A stretch of 64,000 nt of DNA from Circinella umbellata (GCA_025093555.1 JAIWNF010000013.1:558001-622000), one strand, 5' to 3'. Counted from the first letter of the stretch, positions 23,580 to 35,177 are shown. Notes: a model not told the origin generated them from the letters alone. Numbers and translations are program-made.

Positions 23580-23993
23580 ATGCTGAGATTTCCAAAAAGT
23601 GGTTCATCGTCATCGTCATGGCAACGGAGTGACTCAGTGATTGATGTTTTGTTGCCGCGTTACTATGAAAACGAACTTGATACAGATCACTTCCAGGAGA
23701 GTCCTTGTCGATCTAAAGAACTTGAACATGACGATGGTGACACGATGTATGCTGAAGCATTATTGAACTCGGATTTTCTTGCTTGGTTGAATAGTGACGA
23801 TACCAATATTTCGACAACATCATCATCATCTTCAACATCATCATCTTCTTCTTCAACAACAGCATCTTTATCAGCTACATCGACTGCTTTGGGACGGCTA
23901 CGTATGCTTGTAGCTCATGCATCACCGGCACCATTACCACCACCCACGTTCCATCATGATTCCAAAGGCAAGGGAAAAGGGAGACAAACATAG
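23580..23993 (+). CDS. Small serine-rich protein of unknown function
   Basis: A 137-aa frame starting MLRFPKSGSSSSSWQRSDSVIDVLLPRYY. The middle is acidic (residues 35-75, including MYAEALLNSDFLAWLNSDD), followed by a Ser/Thr run of about 30 residues and a short basic tail (SKGKGKGRQT). No domain was recognised. The acidic, aromatic/Leu-containing segment next to Ser-rich sequence is reminiscent of activation-type regions, but that is speculation. It lies 212 bp after the PB1 gene on the same strand. Its stop is 43 bp before the end of the convergent GH16 gene. Confidence 0.55.
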   Translation: MLRFPKSGSSSSSWQRSDSVIDVLLPRYYENELDTDHFQESPCRSKELEHDDGDTMYAEALLNSDFLAWLNSDDTNISTTSSSSSTSSSSSSTTASLSATSTALGRLRMLVAHASPAPLPPPTFHHDSKGKGKGRQT

Positions 23994-24036
23994 AGGAGAA
24001 AAAAAGCACATGTTTATTTTTCGATTATGCTACAAC

Positions 24037-25387
24037 TTATATACCACGATCATTACAATAATTTATTTTAAGCACCACCAACGAGCACAGATTTATCGTA
24101 TAGAGGATGAACCTAAGACCATATCGTTGTCGACCTCCTAATAAAGTAGTACCATCGCTAGTAATCGCTGTTTTCTTCGTTTCCGATGTCGGTATTCGGG
24201 TTGCTTCGGGTGGTAAGTCAACTTCTTGACTTGCGGATTCCGGCGGCATTGCTTGGAGATAATCCATTATACCTAAAAATGATTTCCACATAAAAAAATG
24301 TAAATAAAATTTTTATTTGGATCATCAAAGTGAATTATAATTTTTTCCATTTTTCTTTCATTGTAATTATTGATTATGACAACCCATCCACCCCTTCTCA
24401 TAAGAAAAATAACAATATAACTAATATGTATAACATACCCCGGATATTGCAGGGCTGCTGAGTCTTTGAACATTTTGCGGGAGCGGTTGTATTAAAACCA
24501 GTTTCAGGGTCCGTCATACTTGAATTAAAAAACGCAGTAATGTTTAGAACTTCAAAAATAGCGTCTTGCTCGGGTGGTCCTTGGCTGAAATTTGGGTTTC
24601 CATCCGACCAATGGTTAAACATGAGTCTACCAGGTAAACTAGGAATATTTGTTGTCATACGTCGCGCTTCAACTCCATCAACATAAAATATACATAAATT
24701 AGGCGACCAGTCAAATCGAAACTCGTGAAATTCCACAGTGGGATCAAATTCCAAATGGTGATTGTCATGGGTCAAATGACTTGCTCGACCATTCTCTAAA
24801 AGCCCCGGATGGATAGCAAAATATGATTGTGGAGGTGAAACGGAACCCAATATTTCGATATCAATTTCTTCCTGTGTATTATATATATACATCGCAGCCA
24901 CGGTACCGGGGATTTTGGGGGTTTTGATATAACTTCGGAACGAGCCATACAGATAGTCATTGCGTTGAGTACCAAAACCAGCACATCGCATGATAGTCTT
25001 ATTATTAACGTCCTTGCTGACAGTGACAGCTAATTGTAAGCCCCCCTCATCCGAAGGGTTTAACCAGACGTTTTCACTAGTAAAAGTGCGGTTCAAAGTA
25101 TTTTCATACTTTGCTTCAATGTTATATTTGGCGACCCAAATGTCATTGAATTTCTTGGTATTATGCCATGGTCTGAAATCCACGTGCCACATGTCACTCC
25201 ATACATTGTCGCTTTTACTGAGATCAGTGTCATCGTGATCAAGGTATCCGCAATCGCAAGAATCTGTAAAAGTGACACCATATTCGGATTTGAGTTTACT
25301 GTCACCATTTCCCCCCTCGCTTCCTTTTACAACTGTTAATTGTATTAGCGTTGTTATTATAAGATTGGTAAATAAGAATAGTTTCAT
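24037..25387 (-). CDS. Secreted glycoside hydrolase family 16 protein (beta-glucanase/transglycosylase-like)
   Basis: Two exons (25387-24439 and 24272-24037 on -) join in frame into 394 aa. The start at 25387 was preferred over the longer open frame because it opens a signal peptide (MKLFLFTNLIITTLIQLTVVKG). The concanavalin-like GH16 fold is indicated by the catalytic EEIDIEILG (the E-x-D-x-x-E signature, complete), upstream YLYGSFRSYIKTPKIPGTVAAMY, and downstream FHEFRFDWSPNLCIFYVDG and LMFNHWSDGNP. GH16 enzymes cleave or remodel beta-1,3/1,4-glucans. Several N-glycosylation sites occur. The second exon ends in a hydrophobic stretch (FILYTINLCSLVVLKI) that could be a membrane or GPI-type tail. 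It is likely extracellular or wall-associated. Precise substrate cannot be told. Confidence 0.88.
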
Positions 25388-25733
25388 TTTTCTTTGCCTT
25401 TTTTTAATAGTTGTAATAAAAGATAAAAGACCGACAAGGGAAAAAAAACAACTCATTATTTTTTTGTTTTATTTTGTGATTAGTGAATAAATTGTTTGTT
25501 AAAATGTTCTCCTTGTGAATTTGTTTGTTTTAATATAAAAGACATATATGTACGCATACATTTCTGGGGGGTTCTTTATTTAACAATAAATTTACATAAA
25601 TGGTAAGGGAATAAAAGTAAAGTGGTAGGGAAAAATAATAATTAATATAAAATAGTCAAGTTAGTAAATTTTTGTATTGTGCACAGAAAAATATATCAGA
25701 TATAAATATACTTACTACCCCTCAGCTAGTTTC
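25388..25733. other. Promoter and intergenic region of the GH16 gene
   Basis: About 350 bp of AT-rich sequence upstream of the minus-strand GH16 start. No coding frame is supported. Confidence 0.4.
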
Positions 25734-25932
25734 ATGTTAAAGTATTCCTCCCTCTACTCCATGACCCCATTGGGGTTCTCTTCTTCTTCATCAAAATCAT
25801 CATAGGAGCTCGATTGTTGCCACGACTCAAGGCAGCAGGTCTTGAATCAATGTCTCCATTGAACTGAACATAGGCAAGCAATATTCGACCAATGTTGCGC
25901 CCTCCATTGAGATCACGGTCAAGTAACTGTAT
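25734..25932 (-). pseudogene. C-terminal fragment of a TnpB/Fanzor-like nuclease
   Basis: Minus-strand translation gives LDRDLNGGRNIGRILLAYVQ, then DSRPAALSRG and a basic tail ending in a stop. The D-R-D-x-N-G-x-x-N-I block matches the last RuvC-like segment (RDxNxAxNI) shared by TnpB, Fanzor and related transposon nucleases. The RPAAxxR tail also fits Mucoromycota Fanzor-like proteins. No zinc-finger Cys pairs or upstream catalytic parts are readable nearby, so it is a remnant. An exon-like 63-aa frame upstream (25939-26130, -) may be part of it. Confidence 0.45.
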
Positions 25933-26631
25933 AGAAGTTTACATTGATGGATTTTTTTTTAAGTAAAGAGAGCAAACATTAATGTATATTTGTATATGAA
26001 TATAGTAATAATAATAAACGTAGCTGAGGTTTTGGTTGTTGAACTTCAAAAAAAATCTCGGATGATCTACAACTTGCTGCGTGAAATGAATGTACAAATA
26101 ACTATTGAATAAATCCCACGTTCTATTCAATTGAAAAGAAAGCAGACATATGACTATAGCTCTTCTACTGTCATAAAATAATAGAACTTTGTACGTACGT
26201 TAAAGTAATTCTTATCCACATATGATGACTCTTCTAAAATTATCAAAGATAGGTATGCGAATATATAAATATTACGTATTTTAGCTACCTAGTTAAACTA
26301 CAAATATAGCTGTAATAGATCCTCCTGTGAGAATTTTTTAGTGTATATACAAATGTTACATGCTAATATCTGTAGGAGAAGGGAACATAAATTTGTATAC
26401 CTATCAGGACAGTTCTTAGTCTCGATGACTTTTTCTTTCTTTCAACATCATGCTCTATTGGACAAAGGAGGATAATGAAACACTGGTCGCTCAAAAAAGC
26501 AGAAATACCCCCATTCTACATGGGACTATATTACAAGAAAACTAAAAAACAGGCATACATCCTCTGCATGTTATCAACATTATCACGTCTATTTTGCACA
26601 AAGTTAACGTTTTTTATCATTTCTTGTTTCT

Positions 26632-26916
26632 CATATGCCGACTATGCTCTATTAAAACCAAAATTACGTAGTACATGGGAATTATCGAAACGACGACAAT
26701 TGGCAAAAATGTATTCCTTGCATCCACAACCTTCTTGGTAAGTGATTGAATTACGCGTAGGGCACTCAGAAGAAGAATGTCAAGAGTTATATCGCATTCA
26801 TTTAACCTATGCGTACAGAGATTCTCCGTGGAAAATGTGAAGCAGCGCAAGAGGTTTCTCGTATTAAAATGGTTCAGCAGTATCTCGCTGAAAGACGATC
26901 AAAACAACAACAATAA
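26632..26916 (+). pseudogene. SANT/Myb-like fragment, broken
   Basis: One frame reads LRSTWELSKRRQLAKMYSLHPQPSW, an in-frame TAA, then VIELRVGHSEEECQELYR. The spacing of Trp, hydrophobics, VGHS, Cys and Tyr fits a SANT/Myb helix-turn-helix. The following basic helix (GKCEAAQEVSRIKMVQQYLAERRSKQQQ, then stop at 26914-26916) lies in another frame, so at least one stop and one frameshift break it. It is probably the tail of a decayed gene or transposon protein. Confidence 0.45.
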
Positions 26917-27079
26917 AAGAAACTTTAATTTTTAATAATTTTCTTAACCATTACATTCTTTCTTTTTTTATGTATAAATATCATTACGAGATAAACATGA
27001 TTAGTACTGTAGCATGCACAAAAAAGCTGTGTCAAAATGGCTCGTAATTGTAATCGCTACACACCCTTTCCAACAATTG

Positions 27080-27851
27080 TTTCTCTGGCTTTAGTAGACT
27101 TACCATCTATGCAAACAAGGACGCGCATTTTACAGTTGAAATTCGTTATATGACTTCAAGATTTACCACTTAGCACTATGGCGCGCTCCATCGAATTGTC
27201 CTTTCTTCAAGGCAAAAATTGTGATAAACAATGGAAACATCTTACGTCGAACAACCCATTTTATCAACTTTACAAAAAGCTGAAAAGCAATAACAACCCA
27301 CTTAATAAAACAATTAATCAAAAACGAGATGAAGAATTCCAGGCATACGCGAAGAAAGGAAACCAATACGATGTATGCGTCAAAAATGAACGATTGACCT
27401 GATTTTGTACCTGCCAGCTTTTCCCCGTGACCGTCACCGGTTGATTACAGTAAATTGCGAATGCACTGACTACCATCCTACCCACTCAAGGACTGCCGGT
27501 GTGGTGTAATTACTGTCAACCGAGAGCATTATGGTTCTTGTCCACTACTAGTCACCGTTCTTGAAGATCTCAAGGGTACTTTCGGAGATATCCCTTTATT
27601 AAGGCATGAACAACAACCACTCGACTATATACTCAACCACCTCCCAAGGTCTGAAGTTGGTCTGGCAGACGGTCAGGCCAGCCCTCATACGTGTACTTCG
27701 AGAAATTGACTACTTAAGACGTCTAAATAATGATTTTGACACAGACGAACCAGCACCAGAGGACGCTATGAATGTTTTTAACTCTCCTCCTATCTCTAAC
27801 AGCATTCTTTCTGCTTCTGCATTAGCAACTTCTGTTTTTTTATCCTTCTAG
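27080..27851 (+). mobile_element. Non-LTR (LINE) retrotransposon fragment, 3' part of the RT ORF
   Basis: Consecutive pieces, broken by stops and frame changes, match the region after the reverse transcriptase domain of fungal LINEs. They are DLPSMQTRTRILQLKFVI with a stop then LPLSTMARSIELSFLQ; KQWKHLTSNNPFYQLYKKL; LDYILNHLPRS (cf. DPLSFLLN-LP); and LVWQTVRPALIRVLREIDYLRR (cf. WP-L-x-x-L-x-E-x-D-Y). No endonuclease or RT catalytic core remains in the window, so this is a dead 5'-truncated copy. Confidence 0.55.
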
Positions 27852-28320
27852 TCCCACCAAAACTTTTTCTCCCATCAATTTAACTTTTTCCCATACTGGG
27901 TTTTTTCAGTTTTATCTTCTACTCCTATCTTATATGTATATATACACTTACTCTTAATTCTAACGAACCGCAAGGAAGCGACCACAAATCTATAGGCGAC
28001 GGTCCCTTAGTCTTCCATCTTAATAAACATAAATTTTAAACTACGTACTGTAGCATGCATGAAACTATTTCTGATTAATAATCCTTTCTGAAAATAATTA
28101 CTCTCCACATTCATCATATATATGTTATTATTACTATTATTACAATGTTGGGATTCTATCTTGTTTTTTTTTGTATATGAGAGAGATAACCCCCGTGACC
28201 ATACGTATATTATGTGCATAAATCGCGTGTTTATCCAAAAAAAAAGTTTTTATATAAATCAACTTTTCTCTTTTACGAACCTCGCTTTTTTCTAACATGT
28301 CTTATTACGTACAATAATGT
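27852..28320. other. Spacer between the LINE fragment and degenerate gene pieces
   Basis: About 470 bp of AT-rich sequence. No gene or repeat was recognised. Confidence 0.4.
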
Positions 28321-28830
28321 TCAGGAAATGGAAATCGACCAGGAGGAGGAGGATCCTTGTATTGATCGATATCTTCAAGATCAACCACGTCTTGTTATAC
28401 TATTTTTGGTGACGAAGATTTGTAGTTGTCGTCAGATGATAGTAGCAACAACAGCTCAACTATATACAGTTCGAAGGGTGGCAGTCTCACTTCGACACTT
28501 GTGGATAGTGAAGAAAATGTGATCACGATTTCGTATATGGGTCTGCAACCACAACAATACGGGAAATAGTATTCTTTTTCAAAGCATATATTTCCTTTTA
28601 TAGTAGTTTGTGTATCAACGTAATCCTTAAATACAAGTCATATCTTAAAAAGGTGTACTTTTTAAATGACACACAGAGGTACTGTATGAATAGCAAAAAA
28701 GTACCTTAAACTATCCCTTACTATCTATAAAATTACTTTTTTTCCACAGAAATTCTGTAGCAGATCCATATCAGCGCCAGAAAGTGGTAGTGTAGCTACC
28801 GAGTTTGACGACGAAAAGAAAAAGTAATAT
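28321..28830 (+). pseudogene. Degenerate gene fragment of unknown family
   Basis: Coding-like sequence starts QEMEIDQEEEDPCIDRYLQDQPR. After a shift of frame it continues as SSDDSSNNSSTIYSSKGGSLTSTLVDSEENVITISYMGLQPQQYGK and stops. A later piece (28750-28830), after a CAG acceptor-like site, reads KFCSRSISAPESGSVATEFDDEKKK and stops. Composition is that of host Ser/acidic-rich proteins. No family was recognised. Frame breaks suggest a pseudogene, though undetected introns cannot be excluded. Confidence 0.35.
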
Positions 28831-29970
28831 ATAATTCATCCAGAACACGAGATATGGAACAACCTGCTACGAGAGGTTATCATAAAGTTGGATGGAATTT
28901 TTTTGACCTCGCTGTCGATTATAAAACTACATGAAGATACCTTCACAGAGACATCTTATTCTAGAAGTTTGAGGTAGTTGGTACATATAGGTGTCATAGA
29001 AATTTATAAAGTACAAAATAAATAGGAATGTAATATAATAAAACAAAATGATAAAAACTGAATAACCTATATTATGTCAAAATTTTGAATTAAAAAGTAA
29101 TCATAAATATTAATAATAGCCAAGACTCTGTAATAGTGAATATAACTGTAAAATAAGGACTAGATCACCATAAAAATTGGCAATATTTTACGTAACCATA
29201 ATATTTCATTAAATATGAAAGTTATGTACGTACTAGAATATACAGTTCTACAATGTATGATTTTACATTTGGTATAAAAATAACTGATACTATAATGTCT
29301 TTGTTATGAATTGATTTGGTCTATGTTTTTTTTATATCACAAAAAGTATACACCACTATTTTTCATTATATAAAAGATAAATACGTAACACCTCTTTCGA
29401 ATAACTCTTATTAGGTTTTGAAAAAATACTTTGAGATATTGGAATTGCGGAATTTTAAAAAGTACACCTTCTGATTGTAACATTTTTTTTCGCAATAATT
29501 ATTCTCTGTCATGCGTTATGGCAATTATTTAAATCACACACAGACACACAAAGATAAGGGAGTTGCTACGGACAACCCACAAGTAAAAGTTGTCAAACAA
29601 GTACTTAGACCATGTAAACTATAGTACCAGCATTATCAGCATCAAAAGCGCTTATTTAGCCGCTCATATAATATATCATTATATGTATACATTAATCCTT
29701 GTTTGTCTTGTCTTCATGTGGACTACAGCTCTCACCTGTGTAGATAACGCTATAGTGAGAAAAGATAATAAATATTGAACGTTATTGATAAAAAGTTGAA
29801 CTGGTAATATAAGTTTCATAAACATTTTTAAGTTATATAACAATAATAGCTGTATATATAGTGTATAAATGGCTGGATACGTACGACGTAATTATATCAG
29901 ATTGGTATGTATCTTTGAAAAAATATAAAAGTGGGGTGTCCGTAGCAAATCCCTTGGAATTTATATATTG
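28831..29970. other. AT-rich intergenic region, nothing recognised
   Basis: About 1.1 kb with no supported coding frame or structured repeat. It contains a TACGTACG palindrome near 29226. Confidence 0.4.
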
Positions 29971-29976
29971 ATTCAG

Positions 29977-30146
29977 ATGATATTGCAAGTTTCTTTCGAG
30001 AATTAAACTTTGACGCTTCTATTATTTTAAATCCACAAGAACAACTTTATTATGATACCACAAACATGTCTACTTTGGTTGTTCCCGAACTTTCTCCTTC
30101 TCCATCCACTTGTTCTTCTACACATTCTGATGATACAACTTTGTAA
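29977..30146 (+). pseudogene. Possible 3'-terminal exon of a decayed gene
   Basis: After a TTCAG acceptor-like site the frame reads DDIASFFRELNFDASIILNPQEQLYYD and continues to TCSSTHSDDTTL and a TAA at 30144-30146. It is coding-like (Ser/acidic tail), but no upstream exons could be joined. It lies 406 bp before the SPX pseudogene on the same strand, and could be the end of the fragmented gene at 28.3 kb. Confidence 0.3.
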
Positions 30147-30552
30147 AGAAAAATTCCTTAATTCTTAGTCACTTTCGCTGTATATATAAAACACACACAT
30201 GTATTCGTCAAACGTATTCAGATATATATCCTTATTCATAATCTCCTCTCTTTTTACTTCTTTAGTTAGCGCTTTATTATCTCTTTCCTTCTTATATCTC
30301 CTTTTTTTTCTATTACATTTTGTTTGTAACTTAACTATTTTTTTTGACGTTCCTGAAATTCTATTGGAAATTAAATTTACCGGATCCGAATTTTTGCGAT
30401 TGTTATTGAACTGTTTTTTAAAGGATGTTAGTTATTGTTTTTCCCGGTTTTAAAAGAAAGTGTTATGTTTGCTTTTTCTATGAAATAAGATTTTTTTTTC
30501 AAGTAATAATGAATAATGTTTTTAATTTTGTACTCGGTCTCTTATTTGTCAA

Positions 30553-31560
30553 ATGCTATTTGCAACTTATCTGGAAAAAGTCAATATTCCAGAATGGCGT
30601 ATAGCCTATATTGATTATAAAGGTCTTTGTGGAATACTAGAAATAATTCAAAGGGTACAATAATAATAAAAAATCTATATACCTTTAATGGTGGTATGAT
30701 TGAATTTGTTATTGTTTCTTTTATATAGAAACGTTTTTCCTCTTCTACTGTAAAACTTGATAGCGGTAATCAAAACAATCAATTAAATGATGAACAATCA
30801 TTGTATCAATCACCATCTTCTTTTATTAAAAGTTCTATAAGTTCACGATATTTACATCATTCTTCTAATCGTTTATCAGAAATAGCTGTTAGTCGTGCAT
30901 TAACAAATACTATTGAACAGGAACGTTCTCAACTCGATGAACATGATCGATTAGGTATACCTGAGAATTTTATTAATATATATAGGCAATAGGTTTCTAT
31001 GATACACTCTTATATTAACATTACTCTGACAACAATAATTACATTAATATGCCTCTACGTACGAAGATCTTGGGGCGTTTTATGATACCATCAGTCATGC
31101 TTCAAACGATGAACGGTTATTCTTTTTCAAACTAGATGAACAGCTAGATCGAATATCACGATTTTATAAATGTAATACGTAATAATAATCTGTGCATGAA
31201 AAAAAAGAAGATATAGACGAGGAGTGATAGGAGTGTAAAAGAGTCAAAGTATATATATTGTATCATCTACTGTTAACCAGATAATGTATTATTGATATGA
31301 TACCCCATGTACGTATATTGCCATTATTTTTAGAAAAAATGATTAGAACGAGAAAATGAAGTAAAATTCAAATAGATCTGGTGGCTGATTATGGTCGTCT
31401 TCTTATAGAAGAACAACAACAACGAGAAAATAATTTGACTCAGGAAGGATAAGAAAATCCAAACCAGCATCATACACTTTCTTGTTGGTTTCATAGGTTG
31501 AATCCCTTCTATTTGTTTTAAAAAAAATACGACAGGCTTCCAACAACAACACAAATGACA
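30553..31560 (+). pseudogene. SPX-domain (SYG1/XPR1-type phosphate exporter) pseudogene, 5' part
   Basis: An ATG at 30553 opens MLFATYLEKVNIPEWRIAYIDYKGL, the N-terminal SPX helix of SYG1/XPR1-like proteins. The exon ends at 30654 and resumes at 30729 (KRFSSSTVKL...). Further SPX pieces follow in order: NDERLFFFKLDEQLDRISRFYK (about 31105-31170), EREN-EVKF and VADYGRLLIEEQQQ (31345-31410), and LNPF...KKYDRL (about 31498-31540, cf. LN-x-x-GFxKxxKKxDK). A stop after EVKFK and frame changes between pieces show it is dead. The downstream transmembrane EXS half is absent. Gln/Asn codon repeats (31540-31720) and then the DIRS element follow, so insertion or rearrangement probably removed the rest. 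Confidence 0.65.
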
Positions 31561-31742
31561 ATAATGTAATAACAGGACCACTACCACAACAACAGCAGTA
31601 GCAACGACAATAACAGCTCATGATAACACAACAATCAGCGCCACAACTGCAACATCAACAGCAACAGTAACAAAGGCAAAGCTACCAACAACCCCCTTCG
31701 CAACAACAATAACAACCGACAATAAACTTGCCCTTAATCGTC

Positions 31743-31970
31743 GGGGGTTGTCGGAATAATTTGTTCGATCCCACCTCTGGTTAATAGGTGAAATTTCTTG
31801 ATCCAAAAGGTGGTCTTGTTGGTGATTGTACGGAATGGTTGATTGAGGGAGTATGAGAAGTAGAGGCAGTGAAACGAATAGAATTTTGAATCCGAAACGA
31901 AGTGTTTTGAGAAGCCATTCGTCAATAGAAAGTGTGGTCCACTGAGAATAATACTGAGTGAGACAACACC
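31743..31970 (-). pseudogene. Inverted RT-upstream segment of the DIRS element
   Basis: The minus strand reads YYSQWTTLSIDEWLLKTL, then FGFKILF, then DHLLDQEIS, and in a neighbouring frame LLTRGGIEQIIPTTP. This order is that of the conserved region just N-terminal to DIRS reverse transcriptases. The rest of the RT lies on the plus strand from 31971. Short inverted matches (GACAACNCC) lie at both edges. Confidence 0.55.
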
Positions 31971-32340
31971 AGGGTTTTACAGCAGCATGTTTGTAATCAC
32001 GAAAAAAAACGCTGGTTCTCGTCCCGTTTTCAATCTCAAAAAACTCAAGATCATATTCAGGCACTTCAAATTGGAAACATTACAAGAAGTCATAAAACAA
32101 ATCAAAAGGAACAATTATTTAACAGCCATCGACCTGTCAGGTGCCTTCTTTCATATTCCAGTGCATCAGGACTCACGCCGTTATCTCCGTTTCAACTGGA
32201 AAGGCAAAACAAACCAGTTTTGCACAACTCCATTTGGCCTGTCATTGGTCCCTTGGTTATTCACCAAGCTCACAAAACCATTTCTGGAATGGGCTCGTAC
32301 TCAAGAAATTCGTCTCAGTGCATATCTCGACGATTGAATC
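31971..32340 (+). pseudogene. DIRS reverse transcriptase core
   Basis: Readable as GFYSSMFVITKKNAGSRPVF, LTAIDLSGAFFHIPVH, FCTTPFGLSLVPWLFTKLTKP and IRLSAYLDD, the A-x-DLS, PFGLS-PxxFTK and YLDD blocks of DIRS RTs. The catalytic YLDD is followed at once by TGA. Later RT sequence (32341-32800) is scattered across frames. Confidence 0.75.
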
Positions 32341-32799
32341 ATTATTGCCGACTCACAAGCTCAAGCTACTCAGCATACCCAACTGGTTGTCAAGAAACTC
32401 GAATCATTAGAATGGATCATCAATTATGCCGAGTAGATTCTGAAGCTTCAACAATCACTCGAGCAGTCGGCTTCTTATCGGATACTACCAAATGATAGCT
32501 CAATTACCAAGGAAAAAATTACGAGACTTACGCCGCAGTATACAACAAATCCTCAACAAACCAATATAATCACCACGTACAATTCACAGACTTACCATGC
32601 AAATTCAATCAGCAACTTCGCCTTGATACCGGCTCGATTATAAACACAACACCTACAGAGGATGAAAAATAAGACGGTATGGTCATCAGCAGATTAGGAC
32701 AAACCACAACCGCTACCAGCAGAGTGTATTCAGAAACTTATATGGTGGAAAAACAATCGCATTCATAGGAACGGAAACAGTATTCTACCACAAACACCT

Positions 32800-33354
32800 C
32801 AACAGACTGTTTACGTCGATGCCAGCAACAGTGGATGGGGTTGTAATTTATCTCTTCTCAACAACAAACAACAAACAGCCTTCGGCCATTAGTCTCACCA
32901 AGAGGCCCAAATATTTATCAATTGGCGCGAACTCAATCCCGCTTTTCTAGCTCTGAAGGCAGTTCCTCATCTCAAGAACAAGCCCATTCTTATTCGTACC
33001 GACAATACGACCTCAATGGCTTATATGAACAAGCAAGGTGGAACCCGATCCCTTCCACTAATGAGCTTAACAACGCAATTGTGGAAATGGTGCCTCAAAC
33101 GGGGAATTACTATTCAATCCACCCATATTTCTGGGATCAACAACACCATCGCCGACTTCAAATCTCACCGACCATGTAAGAAAAACAATTGGATGATCGC
33201 TCGTTCGATCTTTGAAGCTCTTCAACATCATCTGGGTCCAAACGACGTCGATCTTTTTGTAGATCGGATTACGAAGCAACTTCCAAAATACGTGTCTTGG
33301 CTACCAGACCCAGGGAACTTGTTCACTGACGCCTTCACTATCCCTTGGACTTAA
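32800..33354 (+). pseudogene. DIRS RNase H-like domain
   Basis: YVDASNSGWGCNLSLL begins the RNase H fold. INWRELNPAFLALKAVPHL, RTDNTTSMAYMNKQGGT and WIPG-like ISGINNTIADFKSH follow, and the piece ends with a PKYVSWLPDPGN segment typical of DIRS. Frame changes near 32900-33020 and an in-frame stop show decay. Confidence 0.65.
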
Positions 33355-33629
33355 TTTTAGTATCCATATCTCAACCCTCCTTGGAACCTCATCAGCCGTT
33401 GTCTTTAGAAGATTATTCACAAGAAACTACCACAAGTTACAATGATCACGCCTTGATGACCCAGTGCACTTTGGTTTCCCACACTTCAACCATTGAGTAT
33501 CCATTCACCTCTCATGCTCGACTCATCAACCATTGTCCTCCCATCACGAACAGCAATTTGGCCTATGACCAATAATACTTGGAAGCTCGCCGCCTGGAGC
33601 TTATCCGTTCCTAATATCAACAATCATAT

Positions 33630-34593
33630 TTAAATGAAAATGCTCAATCCATTTTTATCAACCATCGGCTACAAGATAATTCGACCAGGCCAGCTCTTAT
33701 TTATAAACTGGTGCATTGGGCAACAAATTTCACCCCAAAATTTTACTCCAGCTCATCTTATTAATTTTTTAAATGATATCTACACTACTTGTTCTTATGC
33801 TATTTCGACGTTACAGCTTATGCGCTCTGCAGCCACCAACCCACATTACAACCCAAGCAGTATACAAGATGATGAGTGTCTCAACTTTTTTTTATCATTA
33901 CGCTTCTTCATCATACACCACCTGTTCGCTTACATCGACCTACTATTGCCCTTCAACCTACTATCGACTATCTACATTCTTTAGATCATAGTACTATTAC
34001 ACTTGCTACATTACAAAGCAAACTCGCCTTTCTACTTGTTGTTACCTGCTTTCTTCGGCCATCTGATTTACAATGTATTCCTCTTGCATCAGTGTCAGTG
34101 TCTGAACTTTCTAGTCTTTCTTTTGAAGTTCACTCTCCCAAGGAAAACGTAAATGGCATCACATCAACAAGAAGTCCATTCAGGTCAAGGCTCATACAAT
34201 CGTCAGTCTTTGTCTGGTGCGTACCTTTACTTTGTTCCACAAACGACGTCCTCATTGTCAAGCTACTACTCTTTGTCAACTCGTTGCAACCAAACAAAAT
34301 TGTTAAGTACCCGAACGATTCACTCTTGGATTCAAAAACTAATCAAACGGTCCACTGATGAAAAACGAGTTTCCCTATGTTCTATTGCCTCTTCCTTGGC
34401 TCTTCAATCGGGTATTCCCAAAGAGGATATTGTTACGATGGGAAATTGGTCATCCTCATCCACCTTTGAGAATCATTACCGTCGAGAGCATTCGTCTTCC
34501 TTTGATTTTACCAACACCCTCATCACCAGTGGCGCTCTTCTTGACGACGATTCAAATGATGATGTTTTCTACGATGCAGCTGACCATACATAA
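33630..34593 (+). pseudogene. DIRS tyrosine recombinase
   Basis: The N-terminal core-binding part (about 33634-33790) is followed by YRLSTFFRS-type and TLQSKLAFLLVVTCFLRPSDL sequence (R1 region in FLRPSDL). The C-terminal catalytic part reads RSTDEKRVSLCSIASSLALQSGIPKEDIVTMGNWSSSSTFENHYRREHSS, with the nucleophilic Tyr in ENHYRRE. Frames change at least twice. Confidence 0.65.
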
Positions 34594-34600
34594 TATGGTT

Positions 34601-35177
34601 CAGGATTAAAAAAAAAACATTGAATTTCTTATATATTTTGTTCTCCGGATTAGCAATTCATATTTCATATTTTTTATTTGAGTGTCCCAACCAATTCTGT
34701 TAGAATTTATTTCGACATTTGAATTGAATAGTTAATGAAAATAAAATATACGAAATATGATTTCCCGACCCTACCCTACCTCTCTTAGAGATCAATTATT
34801 ATATTATAGCATTATTAGAACTTTGTTTTTTCGCTGACATTAAATAAAAAGAAGATAAAGCAAATCATGTCTTCAAAAAGAGCAACTAAAAGTCTAAATC
34901 CCGAAAAAAAAGGCCAATTGTTTGGGCCACGCACAGACCAAAAAGGGGTCCCAACTTTTGGTGAGTGATGTACATTAAAAAAAAAGCAAGCCCATACACT
35001 TTTCACGTGTCTTTGCTTTTCTTCTCTTTTTTGTTCCTTTTGTTAAAAAGTCAATTGTCAACTTTTTTTCTTTTTCCTCTTTTTTCTTCTTTTTTTTTTT
35101 TGTTTTTGTTTTTAACTTTTTTCTTTTGGTTCGAACCTTGAAAATAATACAATAAATAAATAAATAAAATATCTTTA
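34601..35177. other. Spacer and promoter of the CCCH protein gene
   Basis: The first part may contain the right end of the DIRS element, but no terminal repeat was recognised. From about 35,010 a T/C-rich tract leads to the ATG at 35178. Confidence 0.4.

Larger units (their letters stand above)
31740..34600 (+). mobile_element. Degenerate DIRS-type (tyrosine recombinase) retrotransposon
   Basis: In order it holds the start of a reverse transcriptase (31743-32340), an RNase H-like domain (about 32800-33354) and a tyrosine recombinase (about 33630-34593), the gene order and motif style of DIRS elements rather than Ty3 or Copia. Stops and frameshifts break all three. Terminal repeats were not found. 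About 230 bp at the left end (31743-31970) encode RT sequence on the opposite strand. Boundaries are approximate. Confidence 0.75.

Noticed and set aside
31618..32064. 148-aa minus-strand frame as a separate gene
   Set aside because: Its conserved part is the inverted DIRS segment. The remainder is antisense to RT and Gln/Asn-repeat sequence.
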